From the NCBI RefSeq assembly GCF_000956545.1, contig NZ_JYIT01000065.1:1-64000 (forward strand): a DNA stretch of 64,000 bases, read 5' to 3'. Position numbers and translations under genes: made by a program. Source of the DNA: Microbacterium azadirachtae. GTDB lineage: Bacteria > Actinomycetota > Actinomycetes > Actinomycetales > Microbacteriaceae. Below the pieces are notes generated by a model. The model ran no database searches, was not told where the DNA came from, and was given only the letters and a program-made list of their open reading frames with translations. Shown here piece by piece: positions 1 through 8,070 of this stretch (the first letter of the stretch is position 1; each line of letters begins with the position of its first letter).

Positions 1-10
1 GGCGGGGGCT

Positions 11-70
11 CCGTCGTCACCGGCGGCGGTTGCGTCGGCGCGGTCGTGGCGCCGCCGCCGGTGACGACGG
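11..70. repeat. 19-bp perfect inverted repeat at left edge
   Basis: Bases 11-29 are the exact reverse complement of bases 52-70 with a 22-nt spacer, giving a very stable G/C stem. It lies just beyond the 3' end of galE (stop at 159-161), so a terminator is the simplest reading. No T-tract follows on either strand. The rest of bases 1-158 is Gly/Pro/Ser-codon-like low-complexity DNA, and I could not assign a gene there. A coding origin for the repeat (Thr/Gly/Pro-rich tail of an off-window gene) remains possible. Confidence 0.5.
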
Positions 71-158
71 GCCCGTGCCCGTGTCACCCGTGCCGCCGCC
101 GGAACCGCTCGAGTCGGACTCCGTCGGAGAGCGGAGCTGCGAGTCTGGTCCTGCGCGG

Positions 159-1175
159 CTACTCTGCGAAACCCCTCGGGTTCGACGACTGCCAGCGCCA
201 CCCGTCGCGCGCCATCTCCGCGATGCCGCGGGAGGCGGTCCAGCCGAGCTCCTCCTGGGCGCGCGACGTGTCCGCCCAGCTCCGTGGCAGATCGCCGGCG
301 CGACGCGGTCGGATGACCGTCGGGATCGGATTCCCAGACGCCGCCTCGAACGCTGCGATCATCTGCTTGACCGACGTGCCCGCTCCCGTGCCCAGGTTCC
401 AGGCGCGTGCGCCGGCGACGGTCGAGAGCTTCTCGAGCGCTGCCACGTGTCCTTCCGCCAGGTCGACCACGTGGATGTAGTCGCGTTCCCCCGTGCCGTC
501 GGCGGTGGGGTAGTCGTCGCCGAAGATGTTCACCTCGGGCAGGCGACCGACAGCGACCTGCAGGATGTACGGCGCCAGGTTGTTCGGGATCCCGTTCGGG
601 TCCTCCCCGATCAGACCGCTGGGGTGTGCGCCGATCGGGTTGAAATAGCGAAGCAGTCCGATGTGCCAGTCATCCTCCGAAGCCGCGACATCTCTGAGGA
701 TGCGCTCGAGCATCACCTTGGTCATGCCATACGGGTTCGTGGCGTCGAGGCGGCCGGCGTCCTCGCGATACGGCGGATCCTGCTGGTCGCCGTAGACCGT
801 GGCCGATGAGGAGAAGACGAGGTTGCGGACGCCATGACGCTTCATCGTCCGGAGAAGCGAGAATGTACTGCCCAGGTTGTGCGCGTAGTAACGCAGCGGG
901 TCGGCCACGCTCTCGCCGACGGCCTTCAGCCCGGCGAAGTGGATCACCGCATCGGGGGCGGCCGTAGCGAAGGCGGCATCGAACGCCTCGTCGTCCAGCA
1001 GATCGACCTCGATCATCTCGGGACGGATGCCGGCGATTCGCTCGATGCGGTTGATCACCTCGGGGGAGGAGTTCTCGTGGTTGTCCACGATCGTGACGTG
1101 GTGCCCGTGTTCGAGCAGAGCCACGACCGTGTGGGAGCCGATGAAGCCGGCACCGCCGGTGACGAGAACACGCAT
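159..1175 (-). CDS. galE: UDP-glucose 4-epimerase GalE
   Basis: Interconverts UDP-glucose and UDP-galactose (or the N-acetyl forms) in the cytoplasm, supplying galactose-type donors to the surface-polysaccharide glycosyltransferases in this window. The 338-aa length is normal for the family. The N-terminus has the NAD-binding glycine motif (VTGGAGFIGSH, residues 5-15), and the short-chain dehydrogenase/epimerase catalytic pair is Tyr149 and Lys153 in NPYGMTK, with the SSS motif at 122-124. The ATG at 1175 is supported by the start of the Rossmann motif and by a TAGGAT hexamer 6 nt upstream, which suggests a leaderless message. It lies 28 bp downstream of the DUF4012 gene on the same strand. 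Whether it prefers hexose or N-acetylhexosamine cannot be read from the sequence. Confidence 0.95.
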   Translation of the reverse strand: MRVLVTGGAGFIGSHTVVALLEHGHHVTIVDNHENSSPEVINRIERIAGIRPEMIEVDLLDDEAFDAAFATAAPDAVIHFAGLKAVGESVADPLRYYAHNLGSTFSLLRTMKRHGVRNLVFSSSATVYGDQQDPPYREDAGRLDATNPYGMTKVMLERILRDVAASEDDWHIGLLRYFNPIGAHPSGLIGEDPNGIPNNLAPYILQVAVGRLPEVNIFGDDYPTADGTGERDYIHVVDLAEGHVAALEKLSTVAGARAWNLGTGAGTSVKQMIAAFEAASGNPIPTVIRPRRAGDLPRSWADTSRAQEELGWTASRGIAEMARDGWRWQSSNPRGFAE

Positions 1176-1181
1176 GCCGCA

Positions 1182-1187
1182 ATCCTA
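1182..1187 (-). promoter_or_regulatory. -10 hexamer of galE, leaderless geometry
   Basis: TAGGAT on the minus strand, followed by 6 nt and then the ATG of galE. No Shine-Dalgarno sequence is present. This matches the TANNNT-6-start arrangement seen at several other genes in the window. Confidence 0.6.
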
Positions 1188-1203
1188 GGCGGCGAGCTGC
1201 CTG

Positions 1204-3117
1204 CTACTTCTTCGCGGGCGTGCAGCCGGGGGCGTCGATCGTGACGGGGGTGGCTTTCACCATCGGAGTGTGGCGCACTTCGAGCGGCCCGTAGGCGCCG
1301 GATGGTGCGCTGAAGCTCGCCACGATGGTCGTCGTCTGGCCGGGTGCCATGAGCACGTTGAGCTTCGCCACCGTGCGGCCGAGATGCGGCAGCCCCGATG
1401 CAGCCACGGGCTGACCGTCGACCGTCACACCGGTGAGCGTGGATCCCACCGGTCCGTACAGATATACATCAGTGGAGGCATGGCCCTTGGGGAAGAAGAG
1501 CCCCGGGTCGACGTAGACCGGAAGGCCCGGGACCGCGGCCGGATCGAGCGTGTTCTGCAGCGTGACGGTGCTCGAGAACGTCGGGGCATCGGGCTTCTGG
1601 CACTGCGTGCCCGAAGCGGCGATGCTCATCTGCATGTAGTAGTCGAGCTTGCTCGCGGTGAGGTCGTCGATGTAGACGCCGAGGTCCGTGGTCTTGGCGT
1701 TGTCCGCCGGCATGTTGCCGCCGACGGGGGTGCCGGCCAGCATCTTCGCCTGGGCTTCGTCGCTGGGCGAGTACATCAGGCGGCCCTCGTTCGAGGCCTG
1801 CGTCAGGGCGGTCAGGAGCGCCTTCGGGTCGGCGTGCGTGGTCAGAAGCGCATCGAACACGCTCTTGGCAGCATCGGCGAAGAACTCATCCTGCACGTGG
1901 GGATCCGGGTACTTCGCGTAGACGCCGTTCAGCAGCAAGGCCACCGCGTTGTTGGCATTGAGCGTCTCGTCGAACGGTGCCGGCATCGTCACAGGCCCGA
2001 TCGCGTGGAGCAGATAGCCGAGGGCCACCGGATCGATCGAGGCGACGGCATCGACCGGGGTGCCGTAGGTCTCGGACCACCACGCGCGCACGATCTGCGC
2101 CGTCTCGCTGAAGTCGGGGGAGAGAGTCGAGTCCTGGATGTAGCGGCCGATCTTGTCGCCGTACAGGGCCTCGGTCTCGGGATCGAGCGCCATCACGGGC
2201 TCCGGCCGCCCGTTGGCGAAGTCCGTGGAATTGGCCTGCTGCGTCATAGAGATCTTGCCGTTCACGGCCGTGAGCATCGCGATGGCCGCCGGATTGCCGC
2301 CGGTGCCGCGCGACTCGGCGTTGTTCTGGAAGATGAGGAGGTAGTGTTGCGGGCCGTCGGCACCGAGGGCGTTCGGCAGGATCGTCAGGGCGTTGTGCAC
2401 GGGGGTGAGGACGGGCTCGATCTTCGCGATCGCGTCGTCGAGCTTGGCGAGCCCGGCGGCGACCTGCGGGACCAGGGCGGATCGGTCGATGCTCTTGACG
2501 TTCTTCTGCACCAGCTCCATGCGGGTGTTGGCGGTGTCGATGTCGTCGGCCAGGGTCTTGAGGTTCGCGACGTCGATGCCGCCGTCCTTCGGCAGGAGCG
2601 CCTTCAGGTCGAGGCCGGTCAGCGGCAGGAGCGCGTCATGCACGAGTCCGTTGACGGAGTCGGCCGTGATGCGCACGGCCTTGAGGTTGGGACCTGCGAC
2701 GGGGACCCACTCCGAATTGCGCCACAGGCCTGTGCTCGTCTTCTTGGCGGCGTCGTCCGTCAGGGCGGAGATCTTGGCGATCGTCTTCTTGGCTCCTGCC
2801 GGATCGCCGGCGAGCATGCTCTGCTGTACCTGGTCGACGAGCGGGATGGCCTGCTCCAGGTCGTTCCTCGCGATCATCGCCTGGTCGTACAGGCGCTTCG
2901 CGGTGAGAGCGCCCACGACGCCGATCACGATCAGGACGACCAGCAGCGAGATCGGAACCCAGAACCAGGGGCTCTTCAGCACGGGGCGACGCCTCCTGTG
3001 CGTCTTGCCGACCGGTGTCTGAGGCGTGGCCAGCAGGCGCTCGAAGGAATCGTCCGAGTCGGGTGAGATTCCATCGCGGGTCGGGCGCTCCCCACGATCT
3101 TCGTGTCGGGAAGGCAC
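1204..3117 (-). CDS. DUF4012 membrane-anchored protein (copy 1)
   Basis: Recognised as a DUF4012 family protein from its central block (LLIFQNNAESRGTGGNPAAI) and its N-terminal architecture: a charged cytoplasmic tail rich in Arg, one membrane helix at about residues 52-72 (WVPISLLVVLIVIGVVGAL), and a large extracytoplasmic domain of about 560 residues. DUF4012 has no established biochemical role but is common in actinobacterial and Gram-positive polysaccharide loci. The 637-aa protein has a paralogue at 17639-19459 (606 aa) with the same layout, so the two copies flank the variable sugar locus. The GTG start has no ribosome-binding site but has TAGAAT 6 nt upstream, so the message is probably leaderless. 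A role in polymer anchoring or chain handling is inference from context only. Confidence 0.88.
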   Translation of the reverse strand: MPSRHEDRGERPTRDGISPDSDDSFERLLATPQTPVGKTHRRRRPVLKSPWFWVPISLLVVLIVIGVVGALTAKRLYDQAMIARNDLEQAIPLVDQVQQSMLAGDPAGAKKTIAKISALTDDAAKKTSTGLWRNSEWVPVAGPNLKAVRITADSVNGLVHDALLPLTGLDLKALLPKDGGIDVANLKTLADDIDTANTRMELVQKNVKSIDRSALVPQVAAGLAKLDDAIAKIEPVLTPVHNALTILPNALGADGPQHYLLIFQNNAESRGTGGNPAAIAMLTAVNGKISMTQQANSTDFANGRPEPVMALDPETEALYGDKIGRYIQDSTLSPDFSETAQIVRAWWSETYGTPVDAVASIDPVALGYLLHAIGPVTMPAPFDETLNANNAVALLLNGVYAKYPDPHVQDEFFADAAKSVFDALLTTHADPKALLTALTQASNEGRLMYSPSDEAQAKMLAGTPVGGNMPADNAKTTDLGVYIDDLTASKLDYYMQMSIAASGTQCQKPDAPTFSSTVTLQNTLDPAAVPGLPVYVDPGLFFPKGHASTDVYLYGPVGSTLTGVTVDGQPVAASGLPHLGRTVAKLNVLMAPGQTTTIVASFSAPSGAYGPLEVRHTPMVKATPVTIDAPGCTPAKK

Positions 3118-3123
3118 GAAGCG

Positions 3124-3129
3124 ATTCTA
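3124..3129 (-). promoter_or_regulatory. -10 hexamer of DUF4012 copy 1
   Basis: TAGAAT on the minus strand with 6 nt between it and the GTG at 3117. No ribosome-binding site is present, which supports a leaderless transcript and this start codon. Confidence 0.6.
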
Positions 3130-3202
3130 GAGATCCCCCGGGCCCCTGACCATGGTCGAACGGTGTCGATTCGGGCACGGCCGATCCGCCGTGCACAAGC
3201 GA

Positions 3203-3490
3203 TCAGTGTGCGATTAGATGCTGGGCGAGGAGACCGTCGAGAAGGGCGAGGATGTCGTCCCGGATGGCGTCCTCGCTCACCTCGTAGGCAGCGGCGACGT
3301 TCGTGATCAGCTCCGCCGAGGAGAGCGGGCCGTTTGCGTCGATCTCCTCCCACACGTACGCGGCGGTGCCCTGAAGAGTCATCGGATGAGAGGTCGGCGA
3401 CTCGAGTTCGAGGGCCACGACCTCATTGCCGCTCGTCGTCCACGCGACCGCATCGGCGATACGCCACGGCCCGCTCTGGTCCCCACCCAC
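3203..3490 (-). CDS. PqqD-like small protein (copy 1)
   Basis: A 95-aa protein with the PqqD/RiPP-recognition-element shape: an N-terminal beta-rich part (residues 8-45) ending in the characteristic G-T-A-x-x-[VI]-W segment (GTAAYVWEEID, about residues 41-51), then a helical part with a terminal L-x-x-L-L-A-x-x-L-I helix. Family members bind peptides for peptide-modifying enzymes, but PqqD-like proteins also occur in polysaccharide loci without such enzymes, as here. A second copy of identical length lies at 60059-60346, directly attached to a nucleotidyltransferase-fold gene. The partner for this copy is probably the similar gene at 15369. The GTG start is supported by TAGGCT 6 nt upstream. 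The function is unknown. Confidence 0.8.
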   Translation of the reverse strand: MGGDQSGPWRIADAVAWTTSGNEVVALELESPTSHPMTLQGTAAYVWEEIDANGPLSSAELITNVAAAYEVSEDAIRDDILALLDGLLAQHLIAH

Positions 3491-3496
3491 CTCGTC

Positions 3497-3502
3497 AGCC
3501 TA
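3497..3502 (-). promoter_or_regulatory. -10 hexamer of PqqD-like gene
   Basis: TAGGCT on the minus strand, 6 nt before the GTG at 3490; leaderless geometry as at other genes in the window. Confidence 0.55.
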
Positions 3503-3607
3503 TCGAAGGCCGTGAGCGCGACGCTGCGCTGCCGCAGCCCAGTTGGGGCGGTCGCTCGTGCGATGCGACCTAAACGCGCGAAATGCGAGTGCGAAGCATG
3601 CGTATTG

Positions 3608-3637
3608 CGTCACTTTCCGGACATTGTCACTCGGCTT
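3608..3637 (+). promoter_or_regulatory. Degenerate copy of the CGTCACTT...CTCCTT element
   Basis: On the plus strand CGTCACTT (3608-3615) is followed after 16 nt by CGGCTT, matching 4 of 6 bases of the CTCCTT half found in the four exact copies between 27 and 35 kb. It lies about 135 nt upstream of the dehydratase gene that opens the diamino-sugar operon. The rest of the 282-bp divergent gap 3491-3772 shows nothing else I can name. Confidence 0.3.
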
Positions 3638-3772
3638 TCTCACAGATATGGGATCCTGGAGGCACAGGGGGAGCGGGCAAGGATCCCAGCTATTCGTGCC
3701 TGATCGGGAAATTGCTGTTCACGGGCATCGCGGCGCCTTCGCCGTCAGTTGAGAGTTTGGGGGGATGTCGCT

Positions 3773-5665
3773 GTGCAGAGCGGTGATCGGGGCGAGAACG
3801 TCATTCAGGGGGCTCAGAGCGCCGGTGCCGGCCATCGGCGGCGCGGCTGGGTGGCCGCGCTCGATGCCTTCGCCTGGGTTTTCGGCACCGTCCTCGCGGT
3901 AGGCCTGCGCGTCGATTTCAAGTTGCCGCTGTCCGGCTGGATCGCGACGTTCTGCCTGGGGTTGATCGCGGCGCTGCTGCAGTTGATCGTCGGCTATGTG
4001 CTCGCGCTCTACCGAGGCCGCTATTCGTACGGCTCGTTCAGCGAAGTCTGGACGTTGTCGCTGGTTGCGGGAGGCATCACGCTGATCCTCTCCGCGTTCG
4101 TCATCCCCTCGGGCAACCAGATCGGTGTCCCGCGCGCCACCGTTCTGCTGGCAGGACCCTTCGTGCTGCTGACGATGTTCGGCGTTCGCTACGTCGCTCG
4201 CCTCGTCGTCGAGCGCTCCCGCAAGCCGGGGGAGAATGCCGAGCGTGCGCTCGTGGTGGGAGCGGGGTACCTCGGCGATCGCCTTCTCCACAGCATCACG
4301 ACGGACCCGGGGTCGCCGATTCTGCCGGTCGGATTGATCGATGACGACCCGGCGAAGAAGAACCTGCGGCTCCGCGGCGTGCCCGTGCTGGGACGCCGGA
4401 GCCAGCTCGCGGAGATCGCGGCGCGGACGGGGGCGACGCGACTGGTGATCGCGCTGGGCAACGCCGACAGCGTGCTGCTGCGTGAACTGAGTGATGCCGC
4501 GGACGCTGCCGGGATGTCCGTGTCGGTCACCCCCACGGTCACCGACTACATGCTCGAAGGCCGCACCACGGTCGACGTCCGCGACATCGAGATCGAAGAC
4601 CTCATCGGTAGGCACCCCGTCGACACCAACGTCGAGCTCATCGCGGGGTACGTCACAGGCAAGCGCGTGCTCGTCACGGGGGCCGGTGGGTCGATCGGAT
4701 CCGAACTGTGCCGCCAGCTCGCGAAGTTCGGCCCCAGTGAGCTCATCATGCTCGACCGCGACGAGACCGGGCTGCAGGGCGCCCAGCTGGGCACGGCGGG
4801 CAACGGGCTGTTGGACTCGAAGGACGTCGTGCTCGCCGACATCCGCGACGTCTCCGTGCTGAACGCCATCTTCGACGAGCGGCGTCCGGAGGTCGTGTTC
4901 CACGCCGCCGCGCTGAAGCACCTGCCGATGCTCGAGCAGTATCCGGACGAGGCGTGGAAGACGAACGTCATCGGGACGCTGAACGTGCTGCAGGCTGCGC
5001 GCCGCGTGGGCGTGACCCATTTCGTCAACATCTCGACCGACAAAGCGGCGAACCCCACAAGCGTGCTCGGGCACTCCAAGCGCGTCGCCGAGAAGCTCAC
5101 CGCCTGGGCCGGTGAGCAGACCGGTACGCAGTACCTCTCTGTGCGCTTCGGCAACGTGATCGGCAGCCGCGGTTCCATGCTGCCGACCTTTCAGCGTCTG
5201 ATCGCTGAGGACAAGCCGATCACCGTCACGCATCCCGACGCCACTCGCTACTTCATGACCATCCCTGAGGCGTGCCAGCTGGTCATCCAGGCCGGTGGTA
5301 TCGGACGCGCCGGCGAGGTGCTGATCCTCGACATGGGCGAACCTGTCTCGATCCTTGAGGTCGCCAAACGCATGATCGCGATGTCGGGCAAGGAGATCGA
5401 GATCGTGTTCACCGGCCTGCGCCACGGCGAGAAGCTGCACGAGGAGCTCGTCGGCGCACGGGAGAACCTCGAACGGCCGTTCCACCCGAAGATCTCTCAC
5501 GCCCACGCCGATACGATCAGTCCTGAGCGCCTGGACAAGGCGGGCTGGGAGGCTCGGATGAACGCAGTGCCACGGAACAATGACACGGCAGTGGTCGACC
5601 GGATCGTGGTGGATCAGCTCGTGACCGGCGTGAACGCCGCACCGGGCAGCGGTTCGAATGACTGA
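3773..5665 (+). CDS. Membrane nucleotide-sugar 4,6-dehydratase (PglF/CapD family)
   Basis: Predicted to convert UDP-GlcNAc to the 4-keto-6-deoxy sugar, the first step to bacillosamine-like diamino sugars. Four hydrophobic segments lie in the first ~150 residues. A first nucleotide-binding domain follows (RALVVGAGYLGDRL), then the catalytic dehydratase domain with VTGAGGSIGSEL, NISTDKAANPTSVLGHSKR and RFGNVIGSRGS. The canonical Tyr of the Y-x3-K pair is replaced (Leu before GHSK); substitution at this position is typical of membrane-bound members such as FlaA1/WbpM-like enzymes. I chose the GTG at 3773 because GGGGGGA lies about 7 nt upstream. A TTG at 3749 is an in-frame alternative. The gene heads an operon whose next gene overlaps it by 8 bases. 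Confidence 0.9.
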   Translation: MQSGDRGENVIQGAQSAGAGHRRRGWVAALDAFAWVFGTVLAVGLRVDFKLPLSGWIATFCLGLIAALLQLIVGYVLALYRGRYSYGSFSEVWTLSLVAGGITLILSAFVIPSGNQIGVPRATVLLAGPFVLLTMFGVRYVARLVVERSRKPGENAERALVVGAGYLGDRLLHSITTDPGSPILPVGLIDDDPAKKNLRLRGVPVLGRRSQLAEIAARTGATRLVIALGNADSVLLRELSDAADAAGMSVSVTPTVTDYMLEGRTTVDVRDIEIEDLIGRHPVDTNVELIAGYVTGKRVLVTGAGGSIGSELCRQLAKFGPSELIMLDRDETGLQGAQLGTAGNGLLDSKDVVLADIRDVSVLNAIFDERRPEVVFHAAALKHLPMLEQYPDEAWKTNVIGTLNVLQAARRVGVTHFVNISTDKAANPTSVLGHSKRVAEKLTAWAGEQTGTQYLSVRFGNVIGSRGSMLPTFQRLIAEDKPITVTHPDATRYFMTIPEACQLVIQAGGIGRAGEVLILDMGEPVSILEVAKRMIAMSGKEIEIVFTGLRHGEKLHEELVGARENLERPFHPKISHAHADTISPERLDKAGWEARMNAVPRNNDTAVVDRIVVDQLVTGVNAAPGSGSND

Positions 5666-6791
5666 GCGCATCTACATGTCCTCGCCGGACGTCACGGCGC
5701 GGGAGGAGGAGGCGCTCGTCGCAGCGATGCGATCCGGATGGATCGCGCCATTGGGGCCCGACGTCGATGCGTTCGAGCGGGAGCTTGCCGACCGTGTCGG
5801 CGTGGCGCACGGCGTCGCACTGAGCTCGGGCACGGCGGCCCTTCATCTGGGGCTGCTGACTCTCGGAGTCAAGCCCGGAGACGTCGTCGTGACGTCGACG
5901 ATGACGTTCGCGGCCACCACCAACGCGATCGTCTACACCGGCGCCGAGCCCTTCTTCGTCGACGCGGATCCCGTCACCGGGAACATGGATCCAGAGCTCC
6001 TGCGCGAGGCGTTGACACTGCTGCGCCGGGAGGGTGCGCACGTCGCCGCGATCGTGCCGGTGGATCTTCTCGGCAAGGCCGTCGACTACACCTCGATCTT
6101 GGCTCTCGCTGAGGATTTCGGGGTGCCTGTGCTCGCCGACGCCGCGGAGTCGCTCGGAGCCTCGCACGAGGGCCGCGCCGCGGGGAGCTTCGGTCGTGCC
6201 TCGGCCGTCTCGTTCAACGGGAACAAGATCATGACCACGTCGGGCGGTGGGATGCTCCTCACCGATGACGCCGACTTCGCTCAGCACGTGCGCTATCTGG
6301 CCACTCAGGCGCGTCAGCCGGTCGTGCATTACGAGCACATCGACATTGGCTACAACTACCGCATGAGCAACCTTCTCGCTGCGCTCGGCCGCGCGCAGCT
6401 GAGCCGGCTCGACGAGATGATCGCGCGCCGCCGTGAGATGCGTGAGCTCTACAAGGAGCTGTTCCGCGACGTGGACGGCGTCGAGGTCTTCGGTGCCGAA
6501 GGCGACGAGAACGACAACGTGTGGCTGACGTCGATTCTGGTCGATGAGCAGCGAACCGGATGGGCGCCGACCGAGCTCGCTGCGTTCCTCGCGACAGACG
6601 ACATCGAGAGTCGTCCGCTGTGGAAGCCGATGCACAAGCAGCCGGTGTTCGCGGGCTATCACGGGGTCATCAACGGCGCATCTCAGACGCTCTTCGAAAC
6701 CGGCCTGACGCTCCCGAGCGGGTCGGCGCTGACGGCCGAGCATCGCGCGCGTGTTTCGGGCCGCATCAGCGACTTCCTCGGCGGTCGCTGA
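5658..6791 (+). CDS. DegT/DnrJ/EryC1 family PLP aminotransferase (PglE-like)
   Basis: Predicted to aminate the 4-keto sugar produced by the preceding dehydratase, using PLP. The 377-aa length suits the family. The PLP-binding lysine is Lys190 in SFNGNK, the pyridine-contacting Asp161 lies in DAAESLGA, and the SSGTAALHL phosphate-binding loop is at 56-64. The ATG overlaps the dehydratase stop by 8 nt, indicating translational coupling, and the initiating transferase follows after 3 nt. The dehydratase/aminotransferase/acetyltransferase trio is the diagnostic set for UDP-diacetyl-diaminosugars. Whether the product is bacillosamine or a C4 epimer cannot be decided from sequence. Confidence 0.93.
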   Translation: MTERIYMSSPDVTAREEEALVAAMRSGWIAPLGPDVDAFERELADRVGVAHGVALSSGTAALHLGLLTLGVKPGDVVVTSTMTFAATTNAIVYTGAEPFFVDADPVTGNMDPELLREALTLLRREGAHVAAIVPVDLLGKAVDYTSILALAEDFGVPVLADAAESLGASHEGRAAGSFGRASAVSFNGNKIMTTSGGGMLLTDDADFAQHVRYLATQARQPVVHYEHIDIGYNYRMSNLLAALGRAQLSRLDEMIARRREMRELYKELFRDVDGVEVFGAEGDENDNVWLTSILVDEQRTGWAPTELAAFLATDDIESRPLWKPMHKQPVFAGYHGVINGASQTLFETGLTLPSGSALTAEHRARVSGRISDFLGGR

Positions 6792-6794
6792 ACC

Positions 6795-7415
6795 GTGGCT
6801 GGTCGTACTCGGCCCTATGACGTGCTCAAGCGGCTCCTGGACATGGCTGCCGCCGTGGTCGCGCTGGTCGTGCTCTCGCCCGTGATGCTCGCGGTCGCGA
6901 TGCTGGTTGCGATGCGCCTCGGCCGCCCGGTCATCTTCGTCCAACCACGGCCGGGCCGCGACGGACGGATCTTCCTGCTGCGGAAGTTCCGTTCGATGCG
7001 TGACGTCGACGAGGCGAGCGGGCTCATCAGCGATGCGGATCGGCTCACTCCTTTTGGACGCAAGCTGCGCTCCACCAGCCTGGATGAGCTGCCGTCGTTG
7101 TGGAATGTGCTGCGAGGCGACATGAGCGTGGTCGGGCCCCGGCCACTGCTCGTCGAGTACCTCCCCAAGTACACCCCGGTGCAGGCGCGGAGGCATGAGG
7201 TGCGTCCGGGCATCACCGGACTTGCGCAGGTGAGCGGCCGCAACGCGCTCAGCTGGGAGGACAAGTTCGCCCTCGACGTCGAGTACGTGGACAACCGGAG
7301 CCTTAAACTCGACGCGCGCATCATCATCGCGACGATCCGTTCGGTGGTGGCGCGGGAGGGGATCTCGGCGGAGGGGCAGGCGACGATGACGAAGTTCGGT
7401 GAGGGCGATGGCTGA
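6795..7415 (+). CDS. Short initiating sugar-1-phosphate transferase (PglC-like)
   Basis: Transfers a sugar-1-phosphate, probably the diamino sugar made by this operon, to undecaprenyl phosphate at the inner face of the membrane. At 206 aa it is the minimal monotopic phosphoglycosyl transferase: one N-terminal hydrophobic segment (about 15-40), the KFRSMRD motif at 64-70, the catalytic Asp97-Glu98 pair in SLDELPSLWNVLRGDMS, and the VGPRPLL and RPGITGLAQVSGR signatures. It lacks the large N-terminal half of the transferase at 21116-22618, so the genome has two initiating enzymes of different architecture. The GTG start comes 3 nt after the aminotransferase stop. Confidence 0.93.
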   Translation: MAGRTRPYDVLKRLLDMAAAVVALVVLSPVMLAVAMLVAMRLGRPVIFVQPRPGRDGRIFLLRKFRSMRDVDEASGLISDADRLTPFGRKLRSTSLDELPSLWNVLRGDMSVVGPRPLLVEYLPKYTPVQARRHEVRPGITGLAQVSGRNALSWEDKFALDVEYVDNRSLKLDARIIIATIRSVVAREGISAEGQATMTKFGEGDG

Positions 7416-8070
7416 CGGCATCATTGTCATCGGCGCGGGCGGTTTCGGGCGAGAGACGCTCGATGTGATCGCGGCGATCAACGCGCTCACCCGAGACCCG
7501 ACATGGGACATCCTCGGGGTGGTGGACGACGGGCCTGCTGAGATTCAGATTGAGCGCCTTCGGGACCGTGAGATTCGTCTGCTCGGAGGGATCGAGGCGA
7601 ACCGCGAGTTGTTCGAAGGCACTCATTACGTGATCGGAATCGGATCGACCGCGGTGCGGGCACGGATCGCGGAAAAGGTCGAAGCGTGGGGGGCTCGCCC
7701 GGCGACGGTTGTGCATCCTTCTGCCGTTGTCGGGACGCGCGTGGTGATTTCGGCAGGATCCGTGGTGTGCGGTGGCGTTCAGATCTCGACGAATGTCCGC
7801 GTCGGACGGCATACGCACCTGAATCCCGCCGCGGTCATCGGACATGACACGGTGCTCGACGACTTCGTCTCCATCAATCCAGGCGCCGTCATCTCGGGCG
7901 AGGTCGCCGTCGGGCGAGCAGCACTTGTTGGGGCAGGGGCGACCGTGCTTCAAGGGCTCACCATCGGGGAGAGTGCCGTCGTCGGCGCCGCAGCGTGCGT
8001 GACCAAGGACGTGGATCCGAAAGTCGTCGTCATCGGCGTCCCCGCCCGTGAGATGGAGAACCGCTGGTGA
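7408..8070 (+). CDS. NeuD/PglD-type sugar O- or N-acetyltransferase
   Basis: Predicted to acetylate the 4-amino group of the UDP-diamino sugar with acetyl-CoA. The N-terminal domain carries the nucleotide-sugar-binding glycine motif (IIVIGAGGFGRETLDVI), and the C-terminal half is a left-handed beta helix of hexapeptide repeats (VVISAGSVVCGGVQI through VAVGRAALVGAGATV), as in PglD and NeuD. About 220 aa is the usual length. The ATG at 7408 overlaps the previous stop by 8 nt; a GTG at 7399 is in frame. The next gene starts with a 4-nt GTGA overlap. Confidence 0.9.
   Translation: MADGIIVIGAGGFGRETLDVIAAINALTRDPTWDILGVVDDGPAEIQIERLRDREIRLLGGIEANRELFEGTHYVIGIGSTAVRARIAEKVEAWGARPATVVHPSAVVGTRVVISAGSVVCGGVQISTNVRVGRHTHLNPAAVIGHDTVLDDFVSINPGAVISGEVAVGRAALVGAGATVLQGLTIGESAVVGAAACVTKDVDPKVVVIGVPAREMENRW

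Noticed and set aside
1..158. Partial gene at the left edge
   Set aside because: Every frame is Gly/Pro/Arg-biased, and stops break the most protein-like reading; the 19-bp inverted repeat explains the region better as a 3' end.
3719..7511. Long antisense frames opposite the dehydratase and aminotransferase genes
   Set aside because: High-GC third positions keep antisense frames open; their translations are Arg/His/Asp-rich with no family motif.
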